Source of the DNA: an uncultured Chloracidobacterium sp.
Lineage (GTDB): Bacteria; Acidobacteriota; Blastocatellia; Pyrinomonadales; Pyrinomonadaceae
Direction: 5' to 3'
NCBI GenBank assembly: GCA_936914845.1
Contig: CAKZGE010000004.1
Location: 558,001 to 622,000 of the forward strand
Length of the DNA stretch: 64,000 bases
Of this stretch, positions 8,375 to 16,096 are shown piece after piece (within the stretch, counting starts at the first letter, position 1; each line of letters starts with the position of its first letter). The notes beneath the pieces were generated by a model. It was not told the DNA's origin. It ran no database searches and was given only the letters and a program-made list of their open reading frames with translations. Both the position numbers and the translations under genes were made by a program.

Positions 8375-9133
8375 TTACTCAGTAATGTAGATCCGCTGCA
8401 AAGTTTCAAAATCGAGCAGTCGGAGGTCGATATCCACCGGCGTATCCGGAAATCTGCGTTTATTGAGAATGGAACGCAGGTGGTCTTCGTCTTCGGGTGT
8501 CAGCTGGGTTATGAGGACGGACATCAGCCGAACATTCATATTGACCCGCATTTGTTCAAAGGCAGATTTCACCATCGAAGCCTTTTTGAGCATGGCATCG
8601 ATCTTGTCTTGACGCAGTTCCGGGGCCACAAGAAACGAAACTTCGACACAGATCAACGTGTCACCCTTGACCAACACAGCATCAAAGGGCGTTTTGCCAA
8701 GCGAAACATGACGCATCAGCGGCACATTCTCTTCCTGCTGTATCTGCCGCAGAGCGAGATCTTCGGCAACTATATAGGCAGACTGCAGATCGCTCAATTG
8801 TTCAGCATCGACCTCAAGGATCCGCGAAAGCTCGAAAACTTCGAGATTCAGATTTTGCCGCTGAATGTCCGGCAAAGCGGTCTGCCAATCTATACGGCCA
8901 TCTTCGCGAGCGGCGACCAGCTGTTTCTTATCGGCAAGATTCAAAAAAAGGAAGCCGCCCAAAGCCGCCGATCCAAGCAGCAAGATCGTCATCAGCGTCC
9001 AATTTCCCGCCATCAGCGAAAGGCCGAGAGCAACAAAAAGGCAGATCAGCGCAACGCTGCTGAGCACCGCCAGCGGAACCGGCGACGAACGGCGGGCGAA
9101 GACCTTGAGCGAATTGTCGATCTTGGTATCCAT
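8375..9133 (-). CDS. Two-helix membrane protein of unknown function
   Basis: 252 residues. Two hydrophobic helices (about 19-43 and 47-68) are followed by a soluble domain of some 180 residues with alternating charged helices. I do not recognise a family. The segment DAVLVKGDTLICVEVSFLV (about 153-171) resembles the core strand of a nuclease-like or restriction-endonuclease-like fold, but no catalytic motif can be named with confidence. It sits 5 bases from both the PfkB kinase gene upstream and fabI downstream, in one transcription unit. Confidence 0.75.
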   Translation of the reverse strand: MDTKIDNSLKVFARRSSPVPLAVLSSVALICLFVALGLSLMAGNWTLMTILLLGSAALGGFLFLNLADKKQLVAAREDGRIDWQTALPDIQRQNLNLEVFELSRILEVDAEQLSDLQSAYIVAEDLALRQIQQEENVPLMRHVSLGKTPFDAVLVKGDTLICVEVSFLVAPELRQDKIDAMLKKASMVKSAFEQMRVNMNVRLMSVLITQLTPEDEDHLRSILNKRRFPDTPVDIDLRLLDFETLQRIYITE

Positions 9134-9138
9134 TTATG

Positions 9139-10074
9139 CTAAGCGGCCGAAGCTTTTTCAAACGGGATATCGTCAAAATGCGTCATGCGTTTGAAATCTT
9201 TGAAGCGCTGATTGATCTCGTCATACTGCAGCGCATCTACGCGTTCGGTCCCAAATTTCTCGACGTTGAACGAAGCCATTACCGAACCGTAGATCATTGC
9301 CCGCCGGAGCGTTTCCTCGGTAACCTCGCCTTGGCTTGAAAGATAACCCATAAAGCCGCCTGCAAACGTATCGCCGGCGCCGGTCGGGTCAAAGACGCTT
9401 TCCAGCGGATAGGCAGGCACGGCGAAAAAGCTGTCTTTGGTAAAGAGCGTGGCACCATATTCGCCGCGTTTGATGACGACCGCCTTCAGGCCGTATTCCA
9501 TGATCTTTTTCGCAGCTTTGTGAATATTGGGTTCATCGGTCAGCTGGCGAGCCTCGGCGTCATTGATAATTATGCAATCTACGACCTTGATCGTTTCGAC
9601 CAATGCATCTTTCATCGAAGAGATCCAGAAGTTCATCGTGTCCATGGCGACAAACTTTGCATTTCCGCATTGCTCGCGGACCTGTTTTTGGATCATCGGC
9701 AGAATATTGGCGAGGAACAGAAAATCGGCGTTCTTCGAATTTTCGGATAATTTCGGGTCAAATGTCTCGAATACGTTCAGTTGGGTGTCAAGCGTGTGGG
9801 CAGTGTTCATATCGTATTCATAGCGCCCTTTCCAAAAGAAAGTCCGTCCGTCCGCCACTACTTCGATGTCGTCCGTATTGATAGAATGGCGTTTGAAAAC
9901 AGCCCATTCTTCGTCGCCGAAATCTCCGCCGACCACGCCAACGGCATTCACGTCCGTAAAGAAACTTGCCGATAATGCAAAATGCGTCGCTGCGCCGCCA
10001 AGCACTTTGTCACGCTGGCCAAAAGGCGTTTCAAGCGCGTCAAAGGCAACCGAACCTACCACTGTTAAAGACAT
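9139..10074 (-). CDS. PfkB-family carbohydrate/nucleoside kinase
   Basis: 311 residues. Ribokinase/PfkB fold; phosphorylates a sugar or nucleoside hydroxyl with ATP. The N-terminal GSVAFDALETPFG strand and GGAATHFALSAS substrate loop (about 26-37) and the C-terminal signature DPTGAGDTFAGGF (229-241, catalytic base Asp235) are intact. The substrate cannot be assigned; similar acidobacterial proteins are annotated as sugar kinases, and adenosine kinase is an alternative. First gene of the - strand operon that includes fabI. The start at 10074 is preceded by GGAGAAAGTTTAATAA on the coding strand, a good ribosome-binding site. Confidence 0.9.
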   Translation of the reverse strand: MSLTVVGSVAFDALETPFGQRDKVLGGAATHFALSASFFTDVNAVGVVGGDFGDEEWAVFKRHSINTDDIEVVADGRTFFWKGRYEYDMNTAHTLDTQLNVFETFDPKLSENSKNADFLFLANILPMIQKQVREQCGNAKFVAMDTMNFWISSMKDALVETIKVVDCIIINDAEARQLTDEPNIHKAAKKIMEYGLKAVVIKRGEYGATLFTKDSFFAVPAYPLESVFDPTGAGDTFAGGFMGYLSSQGEVTEETLRRAMIYGSVMASFNVEKFGTERVDALQYDEINQRFKDFKRMTHFDDIPFEKASAA

Positions 10075-10294
10075 TTATTAAACTTTCTCCGATGTAAATT
10101 GTGAATTTTTAAGATTGACAGAACCTATTTTACACGCCGCCGCCCGATTTTGCGATTGCCGCAAGCAGAAAAGGATCAGGTAAGGCCAACTGACGACGCG
10201 ATCGTGAGATCAATTCTTGCGCGTTATCCAAGCAAAGAGGAAATTCCACTTTTCACGGGGATCTTAATATCAATCTCGGGCTTGCCGCTCGCTG

Positions 10295-10319
10295 TGCGGA
10301 AAAGCTCTGCTTTTCCGCA
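10295..10319. repeat. REP-like palindrome, left side of RAYT gene
   Basis: Perfect 11-base inverted arms (tgcggaaaagc / gcttttccgca) around a 3-base loop. The same GGAAAAGC...GCTTTTCC core recurs on the other side of the transposase gene. A second palindrome, gcggctctgccgc, lies at about 10338-10350. In RAYT systems such hairpins are the transposase substrates. Confidence 0.75.
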
Positions 10320-10355
10320 ACACTTGTCACACTGTGAGCGGCTCTGCCGCCTTTT

Positions 10356-10895
10356 TTATCTCCAGCTTATCGACTGATGGTCGGTTCGTAAAGGTTCGGT
10401 TTCCAAAGCTTTTGCGTTCCATTGGCGAGAGCTAGAGAACCTATAGTCATTCGGATGCTCAACCAATCCGGCCCGCACCGGATTAAAATGAATATAGTTA
10501 ACTTTTTGCAGTAAAGTTTCTTCGCCGTAGACCTCAAAGGCGTTCGAATGATGTTGGTAAACCGAGTATCGGTGTTTATATTCACGTTCCTGAATTCGCA
10601 ATTTTTGCAACGAACTTTGATGATCGTTCGCTTTTAAATGATCCAACAAACGCTTTGCGGAAATCCCGTTGAGAAATCGGAGTACGTCATTTATTTTTCG
10701 GCGACTGTCGGTAATGATGTGGGTATGGTCGGGCATTATCACATAGGCAAAGATCTGAATGCCGGCAGAATTGCGGGCTTCGTCAAAAGCCTCGCAGACG
10801 ATCTGTTTTATTTTATCGGTGCGAAATATCGGCAGTCTTCTGTGTGTGACAGAGGTTAGATAGTATGCCGGCGTTGATCTCGAAACCTTAAACAT
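10356..10895 (-). CDS. REP-associated tyrosine transposase (RAYT)
   Basis: 179 residues from the ATG at 10893-10895. Y1/HUH-type single-stranded DNA transposase related to IS200/IS605 TnpA: the HUH-type metal motif is His57-Thr-His59 in MPDHTHII, and the probable catalytic Tyr134 lies in KVNYIHFNPVRAGLVEHP (131-148), the RAYT signature. Such domesticated proteins process REP hairpins, and matching hairpins flank this gene. The frame stays open upstream to 10964, but that extension is encoded by the palindromic repeat itself and the family N-terminus fits MFKVSRS, so the inner ATG is preferred. No disabling mutation is seen. Confidence 0.88.
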   Translation of the reverse strand: MFKVSRSTPAYYLTSVTHRRLPIFRTDKIKQIVCEAFDEARNSAGIQIFAYVIMPDHTHIITDSRRKINDVLRFLNGISAKRLLDHLKANDHQSSLQKLRIQEREYKHRYSVYQHHSNAFEVYGEETLLQKVNYIHFNPVRAGLVEHPNDYRFSSSRQWNAKALETEPLRTDHQSISWR

Positions 10896-10935
10896 TGTGA
10901 TCGGCGGCGGAGCCGCGAAGAGTTTCTCTGCTTGT

Positions 10936-11038
10936 CGGAAAAGCATAGCTTTTCCGCACATCAATCGGCAAAGCCGTAATCAGTTCCCAAGGCTATCAGA
11001 AAAAGCATAGCTTTTCCGCACATCAATCGGCAAAGCCG
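10936..11038. repeat. Pair of direct 38-base REP-like repeats, right side of RAYT gene
   Basis: Two identical 38-base copies at 10939-10976 and 11001-11038, 62 bases apart. Each contains the GGAAAAGC/GCTTTTCC-type hairpin core (loop ATA) followed by a second small palindrome cggcaaagccg. The first copy has an extended 9-base stem (10936-10944 with 10948-10956). They match the palindrome at 10295-10319 in core sequence. Confidence 0.85.
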
Positions 11039-11155
11039 AAAGATAACTTGCACTCCAATTCTCGGAACCGGAGATCTTGCTCGGATCTGATTGCGCTTAC
11101 CTGATGCCTTTCTCCTATTACCTACATGAAATGCTACCGGTCGCGATCCTGATCT

Positions 11156-11533
11156 CTATTCGACGCGCCACGGCGGGTCTCTGCGGTTTTTGCCGGCGGA
11201 GAAGAGACAGATCTCGTTCCCGGCCGGGTCTTGCAAACGGCATTCACGCCAAAGCCAAGGCTTATCTTCCGGCGCGGAATCAAATCGGATGCCGTCTTCG
11301 GTCAATCGCCGGTATTCCGCATCAAGGCCATCGCATTCGAAATAAAGCACGATCGATCTTTGCGGCTCCGCCGGTTGAGCTTCGTGTACGGACAGAGTAG
11401 AAGTGCCCGCCGGGAATTCAAAGCGGGCATATCGCGGCAGGGAATCGACGATCAAACGCAGCCCCAACTTTTGATAGAATTCGGCCGTTTCAAGCGGCCG
11501 GTGGGTGAAGATCGTTACCTGATTTAGATCCAT
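11156..11533 (-). CDS. VOC-family (glyoxalase/bleomycin-resistance-like) protein
   Basis: 125 residues, single-chain vicinal-oxygen-chelate protein with two beta-alpha-beta-beta-beta modules. The FYQKLGLRLIVDSLPRYARF segment (about 19-38) and the LQDPAGNEICLF ending (about 100-111, with the metal-ligand Glu) are family features. The function cannot be deduced from sequence: members include lyases, dioxygenases and drug-binding proteins. It stands alone directly after the RAYT module on the - strand. The C-terminal tail past residue 112 is Arg/Pro-rich. Confidence 0.82.
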   Translation of the reverse strand: MDLNQVTIFTHRPLETAEFYQKLGLRLIVDSLPRYARFEFPAGTSTLSVHEAQPAEPQRSIVLYFECDGLDAEYRRLTEDGIRFDSAPEDKPWLWRECRLQDPAGNEICLFSAGKNRRDPPWRVE

Positions 11534-11557
11534 CGGTTTGGCTAAAAGAATGGCCGG

Positions 11558-11986
11558 TCAGCCGGCGAGCTGCCCCATTGCGTAATCAGCGAGGGCTTTC
11601 GGAAAGGTCTTGTACTTTTTCTTTAGATCTTGCAAGCCATCGACACCGACCTGGTTTTGATCGTTATTTGTGCTAAATACTACCTTCCACGCTCCGCCGG
11701 TCTTTTGCAGAAAAACGTGGCCGACGCCGTAATTGAGGCTTTCTCCGTCGCCCTTCAACTTCGGTTCGACGGTGGCAAAAGCCCACGTTCCCTGAACACG
11801 CAAGGTATTGACGGTATAGGTCGCTTCGGAGAATTCGTCCTGTTTATTGGTGTCGTATTCCTTGATGGCAGCAACGATCGCCTTATAATCAGGCGTTCCG
11901 GCTTTTGGAGCGGCCATCTTTTGCCCAAATGCATCAGCGGAAAATGTGCAGAGCACTAAAAATGTAAAAAAGAGAAATGTTTTCAT
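11558..11986 (-). CDS. Small exported protein of unknown function
   Basis: 142 residues with a clear Sec signal peptide (MKTFLFFTFLVLCTFSADAFGQ; cleavage near residue 22). The mature domain of about 120 residues has a TWAFATVEPKLKGDGE and GVGHVFLQKTGGAWKVV pattern, reminiscent of small cystatin- or NTF2-like beta-sheet proteins, but no family is claimed. A good ribosome site (GGAGGACG) stands about 9 bases before the ATG. Palindromic tandem repeats lie upstream. Confidence 0.75.
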   Translation of the reverse strand: MKTFLFFTFLVLCTFSADAFGQKMAAPKAGTPDYKAIVAAIKEYDTNKQDEFSEATYTVNTLRVQGTWAFATVEPKLKGDGESLNYGVGHVFLQKTGGAWKVVFSTNNDQNQVGVDGLQDLKKKYKTFPKALADYAMGQLAG

Positions 11987-12040
11987 CGCAGTCGTCCTCC
12001 TGAGATTAACTTTATATTTACCATTTTAGACTAAAAAGTC

Positions 12041-12171
12041 AGAACCCGGTCGCTATCGCTCGCGGTTCTGACCCGGAGAACCCGGTCGCTCGCGGTTCTG
12101 ATCCGAAGAACCCGGTCGCTATCGCTCGCGGTTCTTATCTGGAGAAGCCGGTCGCTATTGCTCGCGGTTCT
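12041..12171. repeat. Four tandem palindromic repeats (29/23/29/29 bases)
   Basis: Units at 12041-12069, 12077-12099, 12107-12135 and 12143-12171. Each begins AGAACCCG (AGAAGCCG in unit 4) and ends CGCGGTTCT, so its ends can pair. Unit 2 lacks a 6-base ATCGCT block; unit 4 has two substitutions. Start-to-start spacing is 36, 30 and 36 bases. The linkers are only 7 bases, which excludes a CRISPR array. Confidence 0.85.
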
Positions 12172-12210
12172 GACCCTGCTCACTCCTCTCCACTCACCCC
12201 TGAATAGGCG

Positions 12211-12669
12211 CTATTGCGAACGAGGCTGGCCTAATGCGGCCAAGACTTTTTGGGCTTCGTCTTTGAAACGGCTGTTGGGGTTCTTTTCGATCATTAGGTT
12301 GAGATAGGCGGCGGCGTCTTCTTTCAGCTTGGCCGGGGCAAAGCGGTCTTTGTCTTTGGTGCTTTTCGGGTCGATCTTTTGTTTGCCTTTGTTTTCGGAA
12401 AGGTAATAGCTGCTCATACCGGCGAGGTAGAGAAACTCGTCGATCTTGGAAAATTCGGGATAGGCGGCATAGGTCTCTTCAAAGCGCATCAGCACACCTT
12501 TATAAGCCTTTTTCAAACGAAATGCCTGCCAGGCGACATCAAGGTTGTGCTTGGCGTCGGCCTCCATTACCGGATCGCGGGCGATGGCCGGGTCGATATT
12601 CTTTTGAGCCGATGCCGAAGAAATGCCGATAAAAAGAAACAATGCCGAAAATAAGATTATTCTTTTCAC
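12211..12669 (-). CDS. Exported TPR-like (BamD/YbgF-like) small protein
   Basis: 152 residues. A signal peptide ends near residue 21 (SSASAQ). The mature part is all-helical, with helix pairs spaced like tetratricopeptide repeats (NLDVAWQAFRLKKAYKGVLMRFEE, then EFLYLAGMSSYYLSE, then AAAYLNLMIEKNPNSRFKDEA). The last segment has the pattern of a BamD or tol-pal TPR repeat. It is too short for BamD (about 240 residues) and lacks a lipobox, so a periplasmic adaptor of unknown partner is the safest call. No operon partner is evident. Confidence 0.72.
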   Translation of the reverse strand: MKRIILFSALFLFIGISSASAQKNIDPAIARDPVMEADAKHNLDVAWQAFRLKKAYKGVLMRFEETYAAYPEFSKIDEFLYLAGMSSYYLSENKGKQKIDPKSTKDKDRFAPAKLKEDAAAYLNLMIEKNPNSRFKDEAQKVLAALGQPRSQ

Positions 12670-12751
12670 GTTAATAAAGATGTAGCAGAATCGCTTTTAG
12701 TTTCCTATCTCTATTGCTTGGACACAGTCGAAAATGTTTGTCCGATACTCA

Positions 12752-12985
12752 TCATTTTGCAAAGATGAGGTCTGCCCAACTTTTCAATAGTTCGGCGATC
12801 TCGTCTTCCGCCGAATGATCGGCTCGCGTTCCCATGCTGATGTGTTCGACGCGAATATCGTGCAAATATTTTGCGATCTCAGCTTTTGCCGCACCTTGTC
12901 TGAGCATATTGAAAACGACACCGGCATAGGTGCTGTATTCATCGCGGGCGGTCGGAAAACGTCGGACGCCGATCGGGTCCCACAA
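12752..12985 (-). CDS. Small DUF1871-like protein, possibly frameshifted at its start
   Basis: 77 residues as read from a TTG at 12985. The WDPIGV opening, DEY motif and helical remainder resemble small DUF1871-type proteins of unknown function; that assignment is from memory and only moderately sure. Reading upstream in frame reaches a stop after five codons (TGA at 12998-13000), leaving little N-terminus. Removing one T from the TTT at 12984-12986 (coding strand) would join the frame to an upstream ATG (MGLMRFSLLWDPIGV). So either the TTG is the true start, or the gene has a one-base frameshift. Confidence 0.55.
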   Translation of the reverse strand: MWDPIGVRRFPTARDEYSTYAGVVFNMLRQGAAKAEIAKYLHDIRVEHISMGTRADHSAEDEIAELLKSWADLIFAK

Positions 12986-13054
12986 ATAATGAGAACCTCA
13001 TCAACCCCATCTTAGCGGAAGTCTATCTTTTTTAGACAAACCTGTCATTCCTGA

Positions 13055-13930
13055 CTATTTCGGGCCGTATTTTCCGATTATCGCTTCCAGTTTCTTCGCG
13101 GTTTCGGCCGGCCAATGGTCGGGAGCGGTAAAGATGGCATTTTTGATCGCCTCGCGAAACTGATTCGGAGTTTCTTTGGCGGCGACCTTGTGTACGGCGT
13201 CTTTCAAGATCAGCTGGGCGTTGCGAACGTTTTTGTTCAGGTATTCGATGACCATATCGACCGTTACATCGTCGTGGCCTTCGTACCAGCAGTCGTAATC
13301 GGTAACCAATGCGAGCGTAGCGTAAGCGATCTCGGCTTCGCGGGCAAGTTTGGCCTCTTGGAGGTTGGTCATGCCGATGATGTCCATGCCCCATTGGCGA
13401 TAGACGTTCGATTCGGCTTTGGTCGAAAAAGCCGGGCCTTCCATACAGACGTAGGTGCCGCCGCGATGGACATTAACGCCGACTGTTTTGCACGAACTTT
13501 CAAGAATATCGCCCAATTCATTGCAGACCGGATGGGCGAAGGTGACGTGGCCGACGATGCCTTCGCCGAAAAAGGTCGATTCTTTCGCTCTGGCCCGCGT
13601 GCGATCGAAAAATTGATCGGGAATGACCATATCCGTCGGAGCATACTGCTGCTGGAGCGAACCGACGGCCGAAACCGAAAGAATATATTCCACGCCGAGC
13701 AATTTCATGGCGTAGATATTTGCCCGATAGGGAACTTCGGTCGGCAAGAACTTGTGTCCGCGGGCATGCCGCGGTAAAAAGGCGACCTTAACGCCTTCTA
13801 ATTCGCCGACAATGAAAGCATCCGAAGGTTTGCCGAAAGGTGTTTCGACCTCGATCTCTCTGATGTTCTTTAACTCCGGCATTTGGTAAAGCCCGCTGCC
13901 GCCGATAATTCCGATAGTAACTTGTTCCAT
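13055..13930 (-). CDS. mtnP: S-methyl-5'-thioadenosine phosphorylase
   Basis: 291 residues, the usual MTAP length. Splits methylthioadenosine with phosphate into adenine and methylthioribose-1-phosphate in methionine salvage. Family motifs include IIGGSGLY (8-15, phosphate loop), FLPRHARGHKFLPTEVPYRAN (about 51-71) and YVCMEGPAFSTKAES (about 160-174). GMTNLQEAKLAREAEI (about 185-200) matches MTAP rather than purine nucleoside phosphorylase, which usually has other residues near the base-binding Asn. No other salvage genes are adjacent. A stable inverted repeat lies just upstream. Confidence 0.94.
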   Translation of the reverse strand: MEQVTIGIIGGSGLYQMPELKNIREIEVETPFGKPSDAFIVGELEGVKVAFLPRHARGHKFLPTEVPYRANIYAMKLLGVEYILSVSAVGSLQQQYAPTDMVIPDQFFDRTRARAKESTFFGEGIVGHVTFAHPVCNELGDILESSCKTVGVNVHRGGTYVCMEGPAFSTKAESNVYRQWGMDIIGMTNLQEAKLAREAEIAYATLALVTDYDCWYEGHDDVTVDMVIEYLNKNVRNAQLILKDAVHKVAAKETPNQFREAIKNAIFTAPDHWPAETAKKLEAIIGKYGPK

Positions 13931-13960
13931 TCTGCTTAAATTGTGTATTTCGGTTTTAGG

Positions 13961-14019
13961 TCTGTGTATTCTGTGGTATTTCCTTATGTTTGCAGGATAT
14001 CAACCACAGAACACACAGA
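13961..14019. repeat. 17-base inverted repeat of the CACAGA type
   Basis: Arms at 13961-13977 and 14003-14019 are complementary with one mismatch (16 of 17), around a 25-base loop. Further CACAGA-like bases follow to about 14033. It lies between the parvulin gene's terminator and mtnP, and would form a long hairpin in the mtnP leader. Its style resembles interspersed intergenic repeats of large soil-bacterial genomes; no second copy is in this window. Confidence 0.7.
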
Positions 14020-14060
14020 ATAGAGACACAGAAAATGACTATTCAGACATCCTCAAATTA

Positions 14061-14082
14061 AAAGGCCCCGCGAAGGGCCTTT
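14061..14082 (-). terminator. Rho-independent terminator after the parvulin gene
   Basis: Perfect 8-base stem (aaaggccc 14061-14068 / gggccttt 14075-14082) with a 6-base loop, 12 bases past the stop at 14094. A T-rich tract follows on both strands, so it may act in both directions. Confidence 0.85.
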
Positions 14083-14093
14083 CTTATTTTAGG

Positions 14094-15593
14094 CTATTTC
14101 TTGATCGGTTCAGCCTTCTTAGCTTCGGGTTTCTTAGCTTCTGATTTAGTGCCTGCTTCCGGTTTTTTCGGTTCTGCCGGGTGGCCGTGTTCGTCCACTT
14201 CCATACCGCCGTCCGGACCCATTACGGACTGGTTCTTTTTCATCGATTCCTGGATCTGTTCATCAGTGATCTGCGGAACCGTGTAATCGTCCGGAACCTG
14301 GATGTGATTGCTGGCAATTATGTCGTCAAGCATTTTCTTTTCTTTCTGCTCTTCTAACAGATTGCGAACAAAAGCTTTGACCGGCATCGGCTGCGACATC
14401 GGGTTCGCCGGGTCTTTGTATGTGGTCGAGATCAAAATGTGACGGACATCGTAGGTTTCCGCCGGATTGCCGTCCGGTCCTTTGCCTTCGCCCTTACGTT
14501 CCAGTTTGATGATGTGGTAACCAAAATCTGATTCGACAAGGTTGGGGGATATCTGCCCGGGTTCGAGCGAAAGAGCGGCTTCTTCGAAAACCGGGACCAT
14601 TTTACCTTTGGTCACATCTTTATAAAGACCGCCTTGGCCGCCGTCGGCTCCCTTGTTGCCCGGATCTTCGCTAAATTCATTTGCCAACGCCGCGAAATCT
14701 TCGCCGCCTTTGGCTCGTGCCAATATTTCCTCGGCCTTCGCTTTTTTTGCCGGGTCTCTTAATTCGGGATGTTCGTCGATGTATTTTGCTATTTCTTCAT
14801 CCGTCACCTTGACCTTTTCGGCCGCCTTTTCGGAATAAAGACGTGCCAGGTATTGAGCTTGCTGAAGCTTTACCTGCAGATTCACCTTGTCGATGAATTC
14901 TTTCGGTAATTCACCGCTGGAAGCTTTATCGGCAAATTCTTGGTTATAGATCTGAACTTTGGCAAAGAAATCGCGTGCCTGCTGGCGCTCTTCGTCGGAG
15001 ATCTCACGGTCTTTCATCTGCGGGTTGTTGTCTTTCATGATCTTGATCTTGGTATCAAGAAACTTCTGAAAGGCGACCTCCGGATCAACATGGCCGACAC
15101 CGAGCTTGTCGCCGAGCGAGGAAAAGAAACCTTTATTAGCGGCAGCGGCACCGGAATAATATGCGTTGACCTGGTCTTCGGTGATGAAACCGAAAGGCGG
15201 CATCGGGCCTTTGTCCTTATTGATCTCGCGGTCATAATTGACGGCGATGATCTCGCTGCGTATGTTCTGAAGTTCGAGGCGGTTGGTCTCGTCATCAGCC
15301 AAACCGTCCTTCTGAGCCTGACTGGCAAATGCCAACAGCTTTTTCAGGTTTTCGAGCTGCTCTTTGCGAAGGGCTTCGTCATCAGCCAAACGTTTGACGC
15401 CGGCCGGATTGGTCTTGGCCAGGTCGCTGACGAGAAGTTCGATCTCTTCGCGGCTCATGCTGTTGAACGAAGGGGTTTCGGCTCCGTGGCCGCCAACCTT
15501 ATTTTTCCAAACGACGAGGCCCGCCCCGATACCGAGGATCGCCAGCAATAAAATCAAGCCCTTAGTTAAATTACTCAAGTTAAATTTCCTCAC
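14094..15593 (-). CDS. Membrane-anchored parvulin-type peptidylprolyl isomerase with unusual motif order
   Basis: 499 residues, GTG start. One N-terminal helix (11-29) anchors a periplasmic SurA/PrsA-like chaperone. The parvulin core runs from about 285 to 365 (EDFAALANEFSEDPG, then GGQGG, PVFEEAA, FGYHIIKLER). The RHIL strand that normally opens the domain is not found before it; instead DVRHILIST appears at 382-390, after the core. This suggests a circular permutation or a degenerate second repeat. The tail after 465 is Lys/Pro/Glu-rich. It likely helps fold exported proteins. Own promoter and terminator; meaB and mce lie upstream on the same strand. Confidence 0.87.
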   Translation of the reverse strand: MRKFNLSNLTKGLILLLAILGIGAGLVVWKNKVGGHGAETPSFNSMSREEIELLVSDLAKTNPAGVKRLADDEALRKEQLENLKKLLAFASQAQKDGLADDETNRLELQNIRSEIIAVNYDREINKDKGPMPPFGFITEDQVNAYYSGAAAANKGFFSSLGDKLGVGHVDPEVAFQKFLDTKIKIMKDNNPQMKDREISDEERQQARDFFAKVQIYNQEFADKASSGELPKEFIDKVNLQVKLQQAQYLARLYSEKAAEKVKVTDEEIAKYIDEHPELRDPAKKAKAEEILARAKGGEDFAALANEFSEDPGNKGADGGQGGLYKDVTKGKMVPVFEEAALSLEPGQISPNLVESDFGYHIIKLERKGEGKGPDGNPAETYDVRHILISTTYKDPANPMSQPMPVKAFVRNLLEEQKEKKMLDDIIASNHIQVPDDYTVPQITDEQIQESMKKNQSVMGPDGGMEVDEHGHPAEPKKPEAGTKSEAKKPEAKKAEPIKK

Positions 15594-15613
15594 TTTAGCG
15601 GCTTTTTGCCGCC

Positions 15614-15641
15614 ATTAAAATAAAATTTGCTGTAAAGTCAA
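15614..15641 (-). promoter_or_regulatory. Predicted sigma-70 promoter of the parvulin gene
   Basis: On the - strand: TTGACT (15641-15636), 16-base spacer, TTTAAT (15619-15614). Transcription would begin near 15607, about 14 bases before the GTG start codon. Confidence 0.6.
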
Positions 15642-15677
15642 ACGCCTACTATAACAAAAACCTTTTTCAACCGCTAA

Positions 15678-16076
15678 TTACGAAGCGGCCTGAACCAATT
15701 CTAAAAGGACGCCGCCCGAAGATCGCGGATGGACAAAAGCGACGAGACAGCCTTCGGCACCGATGCGCGGCTGTTCATCGATCAGCTCCATGCCTTCGGC
15801 CTTAAGTTTCGCGAGAGCGGCGTTGATATCTTCGACATTGACGGCAATATGGTGAATGCCGCCGCCTCGTTTTTCCAGGAATTTCGAGATCGGCGAATCT
15901 TCGCTGGTCGGTTCCAGCAGTTCGATGCGGCTTTCACCGAGCGGCAGCATCGCAACGCGCACTTTTTGATCTTCAACAATTTCGGTATGGACATTTTCGA
16001 GTCCTAAGGACCCTTCCCAAAACTTCAGAGCTTCCTGAATGTCCTTTGTAGCGATGCCCAAATGGTCTATCTTCAT
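15678..16076 (-). CDS. mce: Methylmalonyl-CoA epimerase
   Basis: 132 residues from the ATG at 16076; a TTG four codons upstream (16088) is possible but less likely. VOC-fold, metal-dependent epimerase converting (S)- to (R)-methylmalonyl-CoA. Typical features: IDHLGIATKDI (His metal ligand) at the N-terminus, ESRIELLEPTSEDSPISKFL, GGGIHHIAVNVEDI (second His) and the final LLELVQ with the catalytic-site Glu. It follows meaB by 20 bases in the same operon, and the mutase catalytic subunit is at 1.1-2.7 kb, giving a consistent propionyl-CoA route. Confidence 0.94.
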   Translation of the reverse strand: MKIDHLGIATKDIQEALKFWEGSLGLENVHTEIVEDQKVRVAMLPLGESRIELLEPTSEDSPISKFLEKRGGGIHHIAVNVEDINAALAKLKAEGMELIDEQPRIGAEGCLVAFVHPRSSGGVLLELVQAAS

Positions 16077-16096
16077 AAATCGGTCCAAATTAAAAA

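Larger units (their letters stand above)
10166..11114. mobile_element. Candidate RAYT/REP module with imperfect inverted ends
   Basis: A segment of about 950 bases holding a REP-associated tyrosine transposase gene, flanked by short palindromes. The outermost matching sequences are 10166-10184 and, in reverse complement, 11096-11114 (16 of 19 bases identical, sharing ATCAGGTAAG). This is seen directly; that they are functional ends is inference. No target duplication was identified. Confidence 0.5.

Noticed and set aside
10150..10377. 75-codon + strand frame across the left RAYT repeats
   Set aside because: It runs through the palindromic repeat and into the transposase gene; no family resemblance.
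10896..10964. Longer start for the transposase (MMCGKAM...)
   Set aside because: The extra residues are encoded by the REP-like repeat; the family N-terminus begins at the ATG 10893-10895.
12041..12171. CRISPR array
   Set aside because: Linkers are only 7 bases and nearly identical, there are four units of variable length, and no cas genes are near.
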